Source: Trachelipus rathkii (Eukaryota; Arthropoda; Malacostraca; Isopoda; Trachelipodidae). From it: DNA of 59,824 nt. This document shows positions 1-10,600 of this stretch, in pieces (within the stretch, counting starts at the first letter, position 1; every line of letters starts with the position of its first letter). The stretch is from positions 1-59,824 of the forward strand of contig JABUQX010021035.1 in assembly GCA_015478945.1 (NCBI GenBank). The letters run 5' to 3'. The notes beneath the pieces are model-generated. The model saw nothing but the letters and a program-made list of their open reading frames with translations. It ran no database searches and was not told the DNA's origin. A program made the translations under genes and the position numbers.

Positions 1-471
1 AGCGTAATTTTTATTAAGCAAACGAAGAACGCAATCCATGAACAAAATCTCGCTCGATTTACACTGATTAAATTCGTCGATTACCAAAAATTTTAAACGC
101 TTCCACTCGCTCACCCTTTCCTTGTAGTAATCGCTAAAAACGTGCGAGGCAGGGTTGACGGGGTAGTTGAATAGGGAATGAAACGTCCCGATCGCGATTT
201 CTAAAAACCCGTAGTCGTTTACGCGTAAAATATTCCTTAAGACGTTGACGGTGGCGTGAGTCTTGCCCGCTATCATTATTTCGTACGTTTTGATTTTTTG
301 GACGCTGATCATCTCCGCAAGAATCTTTTTTAATAATTCGGATTTGCCAGCCCCCGGTAAGCCCGTTAAAAGAACTATTTTGGGAGCGTTCGGATCGTTC
401 CTTTCGTTTAAATGGTACGAAACCTCCAAAAGAGAAACGCATTGCTGGGGGGTCACGACTGACGTCGTCAT
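1..471 (-). CDS. Pif1/RecD-like SF1 DNA helicase, N-terminal part (runs off left edge)
   Basis: The minus-strand frame from ATG at 471 stays open for 157 codons to base 1, so the C-terminal part lies outside the window. SF1 motifs are visible in order: a PQQ near residue 9 (Q-motif-like), Walker A GLPGAGKS at 37-44, motif Ia around AGKTHATVNVLRN (68-80), GTFHSL at 95-100, and Walker B LVIDEFNQ at 129-136. This order and spacing fit Pif1/RecD-like 5'-3' DNA helicases, which in large DNA viruses serve replication or recombination. The assignment to Pif1 rather than another SF1B family is inferred, because motifs III-VI are missing. Codons are rich in NCG, as in the neighbouring clean genes. An overlapping frame starting at 520 has no recognisable motif and was not used. 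The gene diverges from the plus-strand gene at 736 across a 264-bp AT-rich gap. Confidence 0.85.
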   Translation of the reverse strand, partial: MTTSVVTPQQCVSLLEVSYHLNERNDPNAPKIVLLTGLPGAGKSELLKKILAEMISVQKIKTYEIMIAGKTHATVNVLRNILRVNDYGFLEIAIGTFHSLFNYPVNPASHVFSDYYKERVSEWKRLKFLVIDEFNQCKSSEILFMDCVLRLLNKNYA

Positions 472-673
472 ATCGCTTACTAATGAGAAAAAGACGAACG
501 ACGACGATCGCTTCGCTCATTGGCCGACCGGATATATTTATATATCTATATTATTTATTTATTTTCTTTCGATTAAAAAAATATGATATTTATTATCATC
601 TTAAATAATAAATTATTCGAAATAAAAATTAAATTATGCATTTAAATAAATAAATTAATAGATTCTTAATTCT

Positions 674-711
674 TATATAAACCCCAAACCTCCTCGACAA
701 GTACAGACAGT
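674..711 (+). promoter_or_regulatory. TATA box and CAGT initiator-like element
   Basis: TATATAA at 674-680 is followed 35 nt later (first T to A+1) by CAGT at 708-711, inside an otherwise AT-rich gap. The ATG of the next gene lies at 736. A TATA box followed by CAGT is the usual layout of arthropod RNA polymerase II promoters and of early promoters of some insect DNA viruses. Use as a promoter is inferred. Confidence 0.45.
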
Positions 712-735
712 AGCGCATTCCTTTCTTCATTCAAC

Positions 736-1000
736 ATGGCAGGAAGATCGAATATCTTCAAGGCGTACGCGTCCGATTTATTGGGAATCGAGAAGTCCAA
801 TATTAACGGGAAGAGAGGAGTTTATCGAAAACTGCGAGCTGAATTCGATGACCTGTACGACGAATCTAAGAATCCGAGCGGACGAGGATGCAAGCTTTTT
901 TCGAAGCTCGATAAACCGTTTCACATTTTATTTAATGATTGCGCGGACAAATACGAAGCTAGACTAAATTCGATCGACGCCAACGCCAACGCCAACGCCA

Positions 1001-1033
<33 letters not shown>

Positions 1034-2415
1034 ACGTCGGATTCCGTTTTCATGAATTGAAAACCGTCTTTATAAACGATAATTTTGAAAGGATTAAGGC
1101 GTTCCGACGATTTTTTTATCGTGCTCTCGACGCTTTTTTCGAGCACGAATTGAGCGTAAATGAAAAAGAGCTGTACGATAACTACATGGAGAAGGTGAAA
1201 AAGGGCCTTAAAAACGCCATCGACGAAGATGAAGAAGAAGACGTGAAGAAAGTAAAGAATAAAGCGACGAAAGCGTACAACAAATTCGTCAAGAAAATAG
1301 TGAGAATGCGAGCGAGCGAGCGAGAAAAATCATTGAAGAACGCGCGCGAGGTCGCCGCCGGCGATGATTTCGATCTCGGGTCGAGTTCCTGGCACGACGT
1401 CAAATTTGTCACCATCTTCGATATTTGGAATAAACCTATTATATACGTAAAGACGGTCGAGACGCCATACGACCAAATACCGACTAGGTTCGCCGAGATT
1501 AGGGAAGAGAGCGAACGGACGTACGTGAAGCCTGAAGTTGATGAGAAAAAGGACAAAAAAGAACGTAAAACCAAAAAATCGAAAACGGACGGGTTCGAAA
1601 AACAACCAAAAAGTCAGGGGGTCGAAGTCGTCGAATTATTGGAGGATGGCGAAATAGAAGAAGAAGAAGAAGAAGAAGAAACTCTGCCCGTGGTTAAATC
1701 GGTTTTGTCACCACATGATAATACAAAATCAAAACCTGGCGGTGATGTTACTGCTCCGGGTCTGAGTGTAAACGCGCTTAGCGACATAATTAAAGCGCAT
1801 AGAAAGATTCAAAAACAAGCGCCCGATTCATTTAAAAGGAATCAATGCGATTCGGAAAAAATTGCTGCTACAGGCAACGTCGGCGGCAGCGGCAGCGGCG
1901 GGGGGAAGGTGTTGTTGTCGGCGGTGGTGGCTGAAGAAAGGCAGCCCGCTCTAAAGAAAATGAAGAGTGATAAGCGAGAAGGCGAAGGTAAATCGCGACG
2001 ACGACGACATCGATTACCGGACATGCCAGATTTGGAGACGATCAATCTCGAAATGGAAGTAGAAGAAGAAGAGCTTAATCGTAGCGATAATCCTCCAGAA
2101 AAACAAGGAGAGGTAAAGGAATCCAATCATAAGAACAAAAAAGGCGAAGGCGAGACTAAGAAATCGAAGTCGCAGCAGAAACAACGATCAACGGCGGCGT
2201 CAGCGGGGGCGGATGATTCGCTAAAGAGGAAACACCGATTGGAGGAGGGTGAAATCGGTTCCGACAGCGGCTTAGGCAGCGGCGGCGAGGAGCAAAAGCA
2301 GCCCGATTTAAAGAAAAAAAAACGTGATCGGAAAGAGTCCGAAAACGAGTTGGGATCAACAAAGTTAGAAAAAGAAAAGCTCACCCTAGTTTCGAAAACC
2401 AACCAAAAGTTGTAA
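736..2415 (+). CDS. highly charged low-complexity protein, function unknown
   Basis: This 559-residue reading frame starts at ATG 736. I do not recognise its family. The N-terminal about 75 residues and residues 100-270 look globular and lysine-rich. They are separated by a dipeptide run, (Asn-Ala)n then (Asp-Ala)n, at residues 81-99, encoded by a perfect GCCAAC/GCCGAC hexamer array near 980-1,032. The C-terminal half alternates Lys/Arg-rich stretches (likely nuclear localisation signals) with Glu runs and Gly-Ser linkers. The short pattern DGEIEEE near residue 310 recurs as EEGEIGS near residue 511. Such composition suggests a disordered nucleic-acid- or chromatin-binding viral protein, but that is inference. 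An AATAAA lies 11 bases after the stop. The neighbour downstream, in the same direction, is the SF2 helicase. Confidence 0.85.
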
Positions 2416-2425
2416 AAAAGTTTGT

Positions 2426-2431
2426 AATAAA
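2426..2431 (+). terminator. AATAAA polyadenylation signal
   Basis: AATAAA lies 11 bases after the TAA stop of the preceding gene, in a T-rich stretch. This is the expected position for a polyadenylation signal of a polymerase II-type transcript. Confidence 0.5.
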
Positions 2432-2599
2432 AATTTTTTGTAATTTATATTTTTAGTAAATAGTTTCTATTATTATTATTTTTTTAAAATTACATTAAAT
2501 AATAAGTAAATAAAAGTACTTTAATTATAAGATATTTTTGTTTCATTTTCCATCACTCCTAAATTATTACCGTAATCTTATCATATTAATCCATAGCGT

Positions 2600-4771
2600 A
2601 TGAATTCCGACGTAAAAAGGAAATTGCCCGAAAATGACGCAATTTTTCCGAACAGTAATAAAAAACTCAGAACGTCCGACGAAGAAAAATCTCTTTCGTC
2701 ATCGTTCGTTGTCTCCCCTTTTTCATCTCCCCCACCCGATTCAATTTTTTACCCCGAACACGTTTGCAAAGTTTCGACTAGCGAAGATTTCGTAAAAATA
2801 GGGCTGTCTCCGGAAATTAAAAATTTAATGCCTCACGCTTTGTTCGTTCACACCAACATCTCGAGCTCTCAGGCGACGGCCGTGTTGCTAATGATGAAAC
2901 AGTATTTTCGATATAGAAATAAAATTGAAGCCCCGCCGCCATTGCGGTCGCTAGAAAATCGAGGAGGGTTCGTCTTAGCGGATGGAACCGGTTTGGGTAA
3001 AACTCGAATACTCTCTTCCTTCATTTACAACCTGATTTCCAGCGGCGTGAGAGATAATAGTATCAACAGCAGCAGCAGCAGCAGCAGCGCGCGTGGGCCC
3101 GAAACGAAGCGCTATTCTTTTTTGTGGGTGACTTCGAAAATGGAATTGTTCGACGATATTTTTAACGAATTACGCTTTACTAATGAGGAGATATATAGAA
3201 AAGTGAATATCTATAAATTAAACGAATACGTCGATTTGGAAGACGCGACATCCTCCTCCTCCTCCTCCTCCTCCTCCGTTAACGAAGACGCCACCACCAC
3301 TATAATCCTGACGACGTATAAATTATTGCAAATTAAAATATCTTATTTCCTCAAACCTTTCTTGGAGGAGGAGAAGAAGGGGGAGGATGGCGATGGTAAG
3401 CGGCGGTTTAAAAAATTCGACGCTATTTTTTTCGACGAATTTCACGCCATTAGAAATACCTCCCCGTATTACGCCAAGAAAATTATCGCCGGTAAACCCG
3501 CGAATATGGATTACATTCAACTCGCGAGAGAATTATTTCGCGACGAAGTCTCCTCCTCCTCCTCCTCCTCTTCCGGTCATTTTTGGAGCCCATTTAATAT
3601 AGCCGACGCGGGCGACTTTCTCATCAAAGTATACAAAAAATCGTCGTTTTGCGTACTCACGAGTGCGACGCCTTTCACGGAAGACTCGAATTTATCGAGC
3701 GTGGAATTTTTGATGGGTAACGTCCTCCTCGACTCGACGGAGGGGAACCGAGAAGAAATAAAAAATAGAATTATAAAATTAAGCCGATACGTAAACGGAT
3801 CTTCGGCCAAGGGATCGATCACTATTTTAGAACCGATTTTGAAAATGTTGTATCACCACGGCTCGTACATTAGTAGGGTGATAAGCATGCACGGGGTGGG
3901 TTGCTTCATGAGAAAATTAAAATTGGATCCCGGGATACAAATGTGTTTTTCGGAGAGTAACCGATACATCAATTACCTGACTAAGTTTTGGCAACCCAAT
4001 CACCGGGAAAAGTGGAAAAAGGATTCCGCGGTGACGCCCTCTCCGACTTTATTGCCGTTATTCGAAGCCGTAAGCGACAGCGAGGAACTCGAAAAAAATA
4101 CGTTCGTAGACTCCGACGGCGATACCGTTTACTACGTCGATGTCGAGATTAAAAACTCGCTAAGAGCTTTCGGGATTGACGAACGAGCGGTCCAACAAAA
4201 TCAAGAAGAGCTCGAAAAGGCGCGTTCTTTTTTAATCGCGAAAAAAAATCTTCTTTGGAGAAAATTTAAGGCGGCGATAGTATTGTTTTATAAAAATTTA
4301 ATATTGAATTCGAAAGCCAAGGGGTGCGTCTCTTACATGCTTAAATTGTTTCGGGCCTTCGCGGAGAGGAACAGGAATATCAAAGTCATATTCGCCACTT
4401 CCATCACCGGGGATAACGCTTTAGTGAACAGTAGCAAAAAAATAACCAACGCGTTCGGAAGGAAAAGGAGGCAACCGCACCGGATCGGCGGTGGTGGTGA
4501 TCTGTTGGTCGGCGAAGACGAAGAAGAGGACGAAGACGACGGAGAGGACGACGACGACGACGACGGCGACGGCGACGACGACGAAGAGGAAGAGGAGGAA
4601 GGGGAATTAGGGCTATGGTCCGAGAGGGGGAAGAGCGCGAGGAAATTAAACGATTCGCTTTTTGCGCGGCTTGTCAAAACTATTACGTCTCGGACGATAA
4701 CGGCGTCGCCGAAGGGTGCGTGGGAAACCATTCGGCGTTCTTTCCGAACGCGACCTCTTATCAACTCATAG
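2600..4771 (+). CDS. Strawberry-notch-like SF2 helicase, N-terminal part (frame broken near 4,600-4,640)
   Basis: ATG 2600 opens the helicase core 1 of a Strawberry-notch (SBNO)-like superfamily 2 ATPase. Walker A reads ADGTGLGKT (residues 127-135), the DExH box reads DEFH (279-282) and motif III is TSAT (353-356). Poly-Ser insertions sit at about residues 157-163, 218-226 and 318-324, encoded by AGC or TCC runs. An Asp/Glu tract encoded by GAC/GAA repeats (about 4,508-4,600) ends the authentic part. After it the frame loses its helicase character, while the frame starting at 4615 picks up conserved sequence, so the last about 50 residues are probably out of frame. Together the two parts span about 1,258 codons, close to the usual length of SBNO proteins. 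Likely role: nuclear ATP-dependent remodelling, transcription or replication factor. Confidence 0.85.
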   Translation: MNSDVKRKLPENDAIFPNSNKKLRTSDEEKSLSSSFVVSPFSSPPPDSIFYPEHVCKVSTSEDFVKIGLSPEIKNLMPHALFVHTNISSSQATAVLLMMKQYFRYRNKIEAPPPLRSLENRGGFVLADGTGLGKTRILSSFIYNLISSGVRDNSINSSSSSSSARGPETKRYSFLWVTSKMELFDDIFNELRFTNEEIYRKVNIYKLNEYVDLEDATSSSSSSSSSVNEDATTTIILTTYKLLQIKISYFLKPFLEEEKKGEDGDGKRRFKKFDAIFFDEFHAIRNTSPYYAKKIIAGKPANMDYIQLARELFRDEVSSSSSSSSGHFWSPFNIADAGDFLIKVYKKSSFCVLTSATPFTEDSNLSSVEFLMGNVLLDSTEGNREEIKNRIIKLSRYVNGSSAKGSITILEPILKMLYHHGSYISRVISMHGVGCFMRKLKLDPGIQMCFSESNRYINYLTKFWQPNHREKWKKDSAVTPSPTLLPLFEAVSDSEELEKNTFVDSDGDTVYYVDVEIKNSLRAFGIDERAVQQNQEELEKARSFLIAKKNLLWRKFKAAIVLFYKNLILNSKAKGCVSYMLKLFRAFAERNRNIKVIFATSITGDNALVNSSKKITNAFGRKRRQPHRIGGGGDLLVGEDEEEDEDDGEDDDDDDGDGDDDEEEEEEGELGLWSERGKSARKLNDSLFARLVKTITSRTITASPKGAWETIRRSFRTRPLINS

Positions 4772-6372
4772 ATATGTATAGGACGATGATGACAATTTCC
4801 TTAATAATATCCGTCATGGAAGAACTTGCGATTTACGTGCTCTCGAGAAATCCTTTTCCGCATTCGCAACAGCAGCAGCAACCGTCGAAAACTCCTAACA
4901 AAAACTTAATCAGGGTATTCGCGCCGCTCACCCCGCCAGAATCATTGCTGAGGTGCATGCCAGCTTCGTTTATCGATTACGTGATTAACGGACTCGGTAG
5001 GAAGTCTTGCAAAGAAGTTACGAATAGGTCGCTCATGCAGATTCGAGATTCTAAAAATTCGGGATGTTATTTTATCGCCCCTAACACGGAAAATAAGAAA
5101 TTTAATAAATCCATCGACGCTTTCAACAACGATCCGCGAATAAAATCGATCGTCGTGAGCAACAGAGGTAGCACCGGAATAAACTTGCACGATAGCAACG
5201 AAAACAAATCCAAAGGTCAAAGACTCCATTTGTTTTGCGATTTTCCTTACAGCTCGTCCAAGGTATTTCAGCACATGGGTAGGAGTCATCGGACGAACCA
5301 AAATACTAAGCCGATGTACACGATTTTCACCCTCGACTCGTTCGCGACCGAAGAAAGGTTTTCGACGATATTGAAAAAACGGTTGGGGGACCAAAGAGCG
5401 GGCGTGTTTTCCAATCGCTATTGCAACGTCGTCACCGATATTTTCGAAACTGACGACTACGATAGCGACTATCGGGGGAGAAGGAAAGCGGCGTCGTCGT
5501 CGTCTTCCAAGTCGTCGTCGGAGGAAACCGTAAACAAATTAGGGGTTTTCAGGCTCATTCTCTGCTCGATCCTTTTCCTTTCGGGTGGCTTTCGTATCCC
5601 GAGGAACGACTATAACACGTCCGGACCCGGCGGCGATCTTTATTTCCCGTCCGACTTTAAACGAAAACGTCTCATAAAATACATTAAAGATAGGTGCACG
5701 GAATTATACGACGAGAACGCGAATTTATTCTCTACCTGGGATAATTTTTATATGACGCTTCATTTTTCAAATTTTCTCGTAAAAAGAAGGAAGGATATCG
5801 TCGCCTACGTGCTCCTCGAGCCCTTCGTCGACGATTTAAATCGTAACGTATACGTGCAGTGGAGTCAAAAAATTATTCGCGAAATTAATCATACGTGTAG
5901 CAACAACGCCAAGAACTCGGGTCAAGCGAAAATCTTAAACATGATAATGTATTCTCCACCGAAATTTCAAAGGTTATTTTTCCTCGTGCAAAAGAGCTCT
6001 TGCTCGTGGTTTTTAAAAAATAACCTCGTTAAAGAAAAATTTTTGACCAGGAAACATAACATCACGTGCGGAGAAGTCGTCGGCGGCAAAGCGTATCACG
6101 AAAACTATTTTAACATTCGCGTTAAAATACTGAACGGCGAAGTTATCGATATGTTCGGAAGCGACCAAATAACCTTCACGAATTTAAACGCGATTCTGTA
6201 CGACGACTACACTATGGCTTTCGACGCGTTATTAAAGTTTAATGGAAAAAATGAAAAACCGGAAATAAGGCATAACTGGCTCATTTTTAGGTTATTAACG
6301 AGAGCGGGTTCGTCCTTCGCCGCGAATTACAGTAGCAGCCATAGCTTTGTACTTCGACGAGATACAAGATGA
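4615..6372 (+). CDS. Strawberry-notch-like SF2 helicase, C-terminal part
   Basis: This 585-residue frame overlaps the end of the N-terminal part and is shifted by one base. It begins with a probable zinc ribbon (C17, C20, C35, H39). It then carries helicase core 2: GSTGINLH (residues 185-192), motif VI as QHMGRSHRTNQ (219-229), and the downstream signature around ERFSTILKKRLGDQRAG (247-263). In Strawberry-notch proteins the motif VI block and the RF-S-I-KRL-G pattern occur in the same order, so family membership is well supported. The ATG at 4615 is probably internal to the true gene rather than a start. A run of five G at 4,626-4,630 and one of four G at 4,601-4,604 are likely sites of a missing base. 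A natural split into two proteins is possible, but core 1 and core 2 would then be on separate chains. Confidence 0.85.
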   Translation: MVREGEEREEIKRFAFCAACQNYYVSDDNGVAEGCVGNHSAFFPNATSYQLIDMYRTMMTISLIISVMEELAIYVLSRNPFPHSQQQQQPSKTPNKNLIRVFAPLTPPESLLRCMPASFIDYVINGLGRKSCKEVTNRSLMQIRDSKNSGCYFIAPNTENKKFNKSIDAFNNDPRIKSIVVSNRGSTGINLHDSNENKSKGQRLHLFCDFPYSSSKVFQHMGRSHRTNQNTKPMYTIFTLDSFATEERFSTILKKRLGDQRAGVFSNRYCNVVTDIFETDDYDSDYRGRRKAASSSSSKSSSEETVNKLGVFRLILCSILFLSGGFRIPRNDYNTSGPGGDLYFPSDFKRKRLIKYIKDRCTELYDENANLFSTWDNFYMTLHFSNFLVKRRKDIVAYVLLEPFVDDLNRNVYVQWSQKIIREINHTCSNNAKNSGQAKILNMIMYSPPKFQRLFFLVQKSSCSWFLKNNLVKEKFLTRKHNITCGEVVGGKAYHENYFNIRVKILNGEVIDMFGSDQITFTNLNAILYDDYTMAFDALLKFNGKNEKPEIRHNWLIFRLLTRAGSSFAANYSSSHSFVLRRDTR

Positions 6373-6516
6373 AGTTGGGGATCGCGTCTCACGCTTATAC
6401 AGTGTTTGCGAGTATGTGTAATTCATATGTTATATTGTATATATGTAAGTAATATGTCTATATATAAATGATATTATAGTAATTATTAATATATATTTAC
6501 TTATATATTATATAGG

Positions 6517-6720
6517 ATGTTAGTGAATAAAAACGAGTATAAAATACGTTTCAACGTTTATTATTTTTTTTATAATTATATTTTTTATTGTTTGCATAGG
6601 GAAGGCACGCACAGGAGAAACATTTTGACGGCTGAAGAAGCTTTGTTTCTTGATGAAGAGTTTTTTTTTATTTTTTGGAAATTAATTAATTTAATAGCGG
6701 CGGGTGTTATAGACGATTAG
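6517..6720 (+). CDS. possible small protein, 67 residues, unknown
   Basis: A short frame from ATG 6517 encodes a Tyr/Phe-rich N-terminus and an acidic, hydrophobic C-terminus. It lies 144 bases after the helicase stop, and an AATAAA (6,805-6,810) follows 85 bases after its own stop. No family is recognisable. The AT-rich first third could be noncoding. I keep it because its second half has codon use like the neighbours, but it may be chance. Confidence 0.3.
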   Translation: MLVNKNEYKIRFNVYYFFYNYIFYCLHREGTHRRNILTAEEALFLDEEFFFIFWKLINLIAAGVIDD

Positions 6721-6841
6721 ACCGGATACAGAAAGAAATCGCCGTTCGGTGACCCTCTTAAGGCATAGATAGTTAGAACTAACCGGTATTCTCGGATTAT
6801 TTAAAATAAAATTTGTTTTTTTTTTAATTAAAAAAATAAAT

Positions 6842-7207
6842 TTAACTCGATTCCTCGTTTATAGTTTTATTTCCTCCTTCTTTAGGTTTACTGCTATTGT
6901 CCTTTTGAATTTCGCTAATTATTATCGTTTCGTCGTGTTCAATACCAGGAATTTTTGCCGATGAAAATAAAAGTTTCATTCTTTCGTTAAACTTTAAACT
7001 TTGTACATATTTGATGGCTTGTCGGTGTACTTTATCATTTTTATCAAACCATTGATCGTGTACGAGATCATTGAAGAGCAGTGATCCTACTAGTTGTAAA
7101 ACTACTGATATTAAACAGATTAAACCCATCGCGAGCAACAAACTTTTAAAAAACGACTGTTCCGTTTGTATTTTAATAAAATGACTTTTCTGAAATTCTT
7201 CGATCAT
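6842..7207 (-). CDS. small single-pass membrane protein, unknown
   Basis: ATG at 7207 (minus) gives 121 residues. Residues 19-45 form one strongly hydrophobic segment preceded by a short Lys-containing N-terminus and followed by a soluble tail rich in Lys, Asp, Glu and Ser. That is the layout of a type II or tail-out viral envelope or ER membrane protein, although topology is inferred. It converges on the helicase side. No homologue is recognised. It is likely real because the reading frame is the only long one here and the region is clean. Confidence 0.6.
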   Translation of the reverse strand: MIEEFQKSHFIKIQTEQSFFKSLLLAMGLICLISVVLQLVGSLLFNDLVHDQWFDKNDKVHRQAIKYVQSLKFNERMKLLFSSAKIPGIEHDETIIISEIQKDNSSKPKEGGNKTINEESS

Positions 7208-7321
7208 AATTGTATTTTTTTTAGGCTGATGAGAAAGAGAAAAATAAATATAATAATAATGTTTTTAAGAAAGGTAAAGAAAAATTTAAAATTAAAAGAT
7301 TCGAAACAAATATTTATTGTC

Positions 7322-7616
7322 TCATTGTATAATAACGTTTAATATTTTCGCATTCGGTGATGAAATTGAAACGTCCGTCAGAAATAAAATATTCTTTAAA
7401 ATATCTTCTTTTCCGCTTCCGGATTGTTTGTCTTCGTACGCGATAACGAAAGTATAGCTGAAAAACGCGTTCTTCTTTTTCGAACTACATAGCTTGCAAC
7501 AATCTATTCCTCTCTTGATGGTACGTTTGAAGCGGCGAATTAATTTTCTTTATGGTGATGAAAAGGTTTTTAACTTGCCGAAATTTCGGTCGCGAATGTG
7601 TTTTATGGGTGTTGCA
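7322..7616 (-). pseudogene. 3' end of a broken Cys-rich gene
   Basis: A minus-strand frame ends at TGA 7,322-7,324 and stays open for 75 codons back to 7,549, without any ATG. It carries DCCKLCSSKKK, a possible Zn-binding CxxC, then a hydrophobic and acidic stretch ending in NVIIQ. Upstream, another minus frame (about 7,614 to 7,486) reads coherently (CNTHKTHSRPK and onward) and overlaps it. This suggests one gene with a frameshift near 7,490-7,540. Beyond 7,616 no frame continues, and this is also where clean sequence ends. The broken state may therefore be a sequence-quality effect rather than true decay. Function unknown. Confidence 0.45.
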
Positions 7617-10600
7617 TTAATCATAGCATTTGTTACCTTTTCGTAACTGTTCGAATATCGATTATAATTTGAACTCGATATTACGACGAACGTAACGTGT
7701 TCGCCGAGTAAAGGTTCTTATCGGTAAAGTAGTTTTTTTTATTCTGTTGATAGCTGGCAAGAAATGTAAATCACTCGAAGATTGAGTTTTGTCATGGGAC
7801 ACACAATAGATAGACATATCGCTACGTCATCTAAAAGTATATGAGGACAAATTGGATACGTGAAAATTCTCGAAAGCCGCGCTAGAAAATAGGTCACAGC
7901 AATAACAAAATAAAAGTATCCTATAATATCAGTACAGCAGTATAATAATAAACAGTTTGGTAAAAATTTCTCTTTGTAATTGGAAATATAATAGAGGGTA
8001 AGGGTTGAAGGATTTCAAAACCGCTTTCAAAATTATACTCAACAATAAATAAAGTATAAAACAAAATAAAAAACAAAAATACGGTTTCTGTATTTGAAGT
8101 ACTTTGGTGAAAAAATAATCAATTTAACAGATTTCGTCCGCATGTATCAGCTGCAGTCGAGCTCCTTTATTATGCACCGTGGTACAATTTCAATTTTTTA
8201 CTGCAATTTGACGATTTTTTTCTTTAGTGATTATTCTACTATATTTTTACACTCCGTTCTTAGAATGGACAGCCTTAGTTACGAGACAGCATGATATTAT
8301 TATAATGAGAAACAACGACGCCAGTACCCGGTTAATCCTATAGAGCGGATAAATTGGCTATGGGGCATAATACATCGATAGGTGCTTTTTCCTCAGTTTC
8401 AGTTTTTGCATCATTAGGTCGTCGGATTCAGATGCTAAGTTGAGATTTTTTTGGTTTATTCGGCGAAGGGCGAGTGAAAAATGGCAGAAAAAATTAATTA
8501 TATTAGCTACGGATAAAGGTCAAGAGGAACAATAGGATAAGACTCCAGATCCAGATAATTTATTTCACTCTTTAAAGAAGTTATTGATATCTAATTTATA
8601 TTAAAAGAAAATACACAATTAAAAATGCTAGAAACATCCACGACGTATAAGAGTTATTTTATTACTCTCTATAAAATCACTAACTAAATGTTTGTTAGGT
8701 ATATTTTTCGATTGGAAAAGTTTTTTATGTATTATAAACTGCATTATAAACAATATGGAAATAAAAAAAAAAAAAATGTTACTCGGTAACCGAGGCGAAG
8801 AGATGACGGTAATGAGAATTTAATCGCACCAGTTTACCTCAAGCGAAAGAATGATGTTTCATTAACGTGAGCTTAAGCAGTTGAAGGTCTAGAAAGTTAA
8901 CCGAACCAAATACGACAAAGCCTGGCAGCGAAACAAAGAAAAGAGACTAGTAATATCGCGAAAAAATCAAATCAATTCTAGAATATTTTTATCAAAGCCC
9001 TATACGCATTCTTAAGGTAGCATCGGGATACGGGCTTAGAAGGGCCTGTTGAGATTTGAGAAACTGCGACGTGTTTTTAGAAAAAAGTAACTTGCAATAC
9101 CGGTGTATGGGTTTTTCACTCAAAAATAGGAATATCTGATTCACGAGGATTGGATTGGCGAAGTTCCGTTTCCTGTTTATTCCGAATGAATCCGTTCAAA
9201 TAATTTTATCACTTCTTTCTTACCTGCCAGTCTAAATACAAAAGTACGCAAAGACCCGGGCAAGGACGACGACCGAACAGGAATTGTGGCCTATGGACGA
9301 AATGTCTAGTGGAATTCTAAGGAAAGCCGAGTTTGTAAACAGTAAAAGCGGCGCGGTATATAAAGTGTTCTCTAAAAGCTTGCCAATCGGCAGTAAAGCG
9401 TTAGTGATCTGACATAGGGTAGTATAAGGAAAGAATTACAATAGAGAAGCGTGGCATAAACCAGTAGCCCCTGAAAGGAGGCGTTCTGTAAATATAACAA
9501 AGATGATAAGAGAGAAGCTTTCTTGACGCATAAGCGCAACTTAATGACAAACGCATTTTATATAATATGTCTACGCGCTACACAAACACGTATAACACAC
9601 CAAACCAGGGATAAGCCTTAGCGTTCACGGTCGCTCCCGGGTAAGGATGTAGTATACGAATTGGTTACCAAACTACGATGTAGACAGTTGTCCGTCGTTT
9701 TAAGATTAACCTGACACGAGAAACGTTACAGCAGATTCCGAATCTTAAACTCTACTGGAGTTATCTTAAGGGGCAATTATCGTTCAAGATCAATAAAATG
9801 ATCTTTCTGACTAGCAGTACAGAGTGAATAATAGTACTGCTACGTTTCACATGTGGCCGGTTTTCTCTCATAGTTCTGATACAGAGCTCTTACTCATTGT
9901 TCGGATCGAGTAATCACAACTTAAAACTTTTTATATGAGTTCTGATTAGATAAAAGACATTGATGAGATAAGTCATTCGCTGCGAGTTGAATGTGCTGTT
10001 ACGGGTTACAGACGCTGTGGTATCGCCTCTGTGTGGGCGTAGGTGTTAAGTCAACCAAACCATCCACCAACCGTCAACAGCTGTAACCTACCGTATGCAC
10101 CGGAAAAATTGAATCGTTCCAGTCTTCGGTGTAGAAATAAAAAGATACGCCGTGGATCAGAGTGCTGCGCAAAAAGCGCGCCTACGCATGCGAGGATCTG
10201 AAGACGTAGAAACGAAACGATATTCCTTCCCATTTTCCCTTCGCGTCCAAATTAACGAATCAGAATCCGATTTTGGTTCCATAAGTAGAGCTGCAATTGC
10301 AATCGACGCTAATATTTTCACTCTGGAAGGAGTATTGGTCCGGGGAGTGATATTTTACTCGAGTTCTGCTATGACTGAATTTAATCATGCATAGCCGAAA
10401 ATTTTGAGAATACACGGAACGGAACTAAGATAGTAGTTATTTTTGAAGAGAGAAATTCTACCAGACGACGACGTAAAAGAGGGTCCGACGAGTAGAGGAG
10501 ATATAAAGGTATTGGATCGATACCTTATGTCATGCTTTGCGCTCACGCTTTATAGAGCCTCATCCTCAATAATTGGACGATTAATTCCTTCGTCAAACCA

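Noticed and set aside
134..520. 128-codon minus-strand open frame
   Set aside because: It overlaps the helicase frame that shows Walker A, GTFHSL and Walker B; this frame shows no motif.
263..586. 107-codon plus-strand open frame
   Set aside because: Antisense to the Pif1-like helicase and without a motif.
4333..4764. poly-Ser minus-strand open frame
   Set aside because: Antisense of the GAC/GAA repeat that encodes the acidic tract of the helicase.
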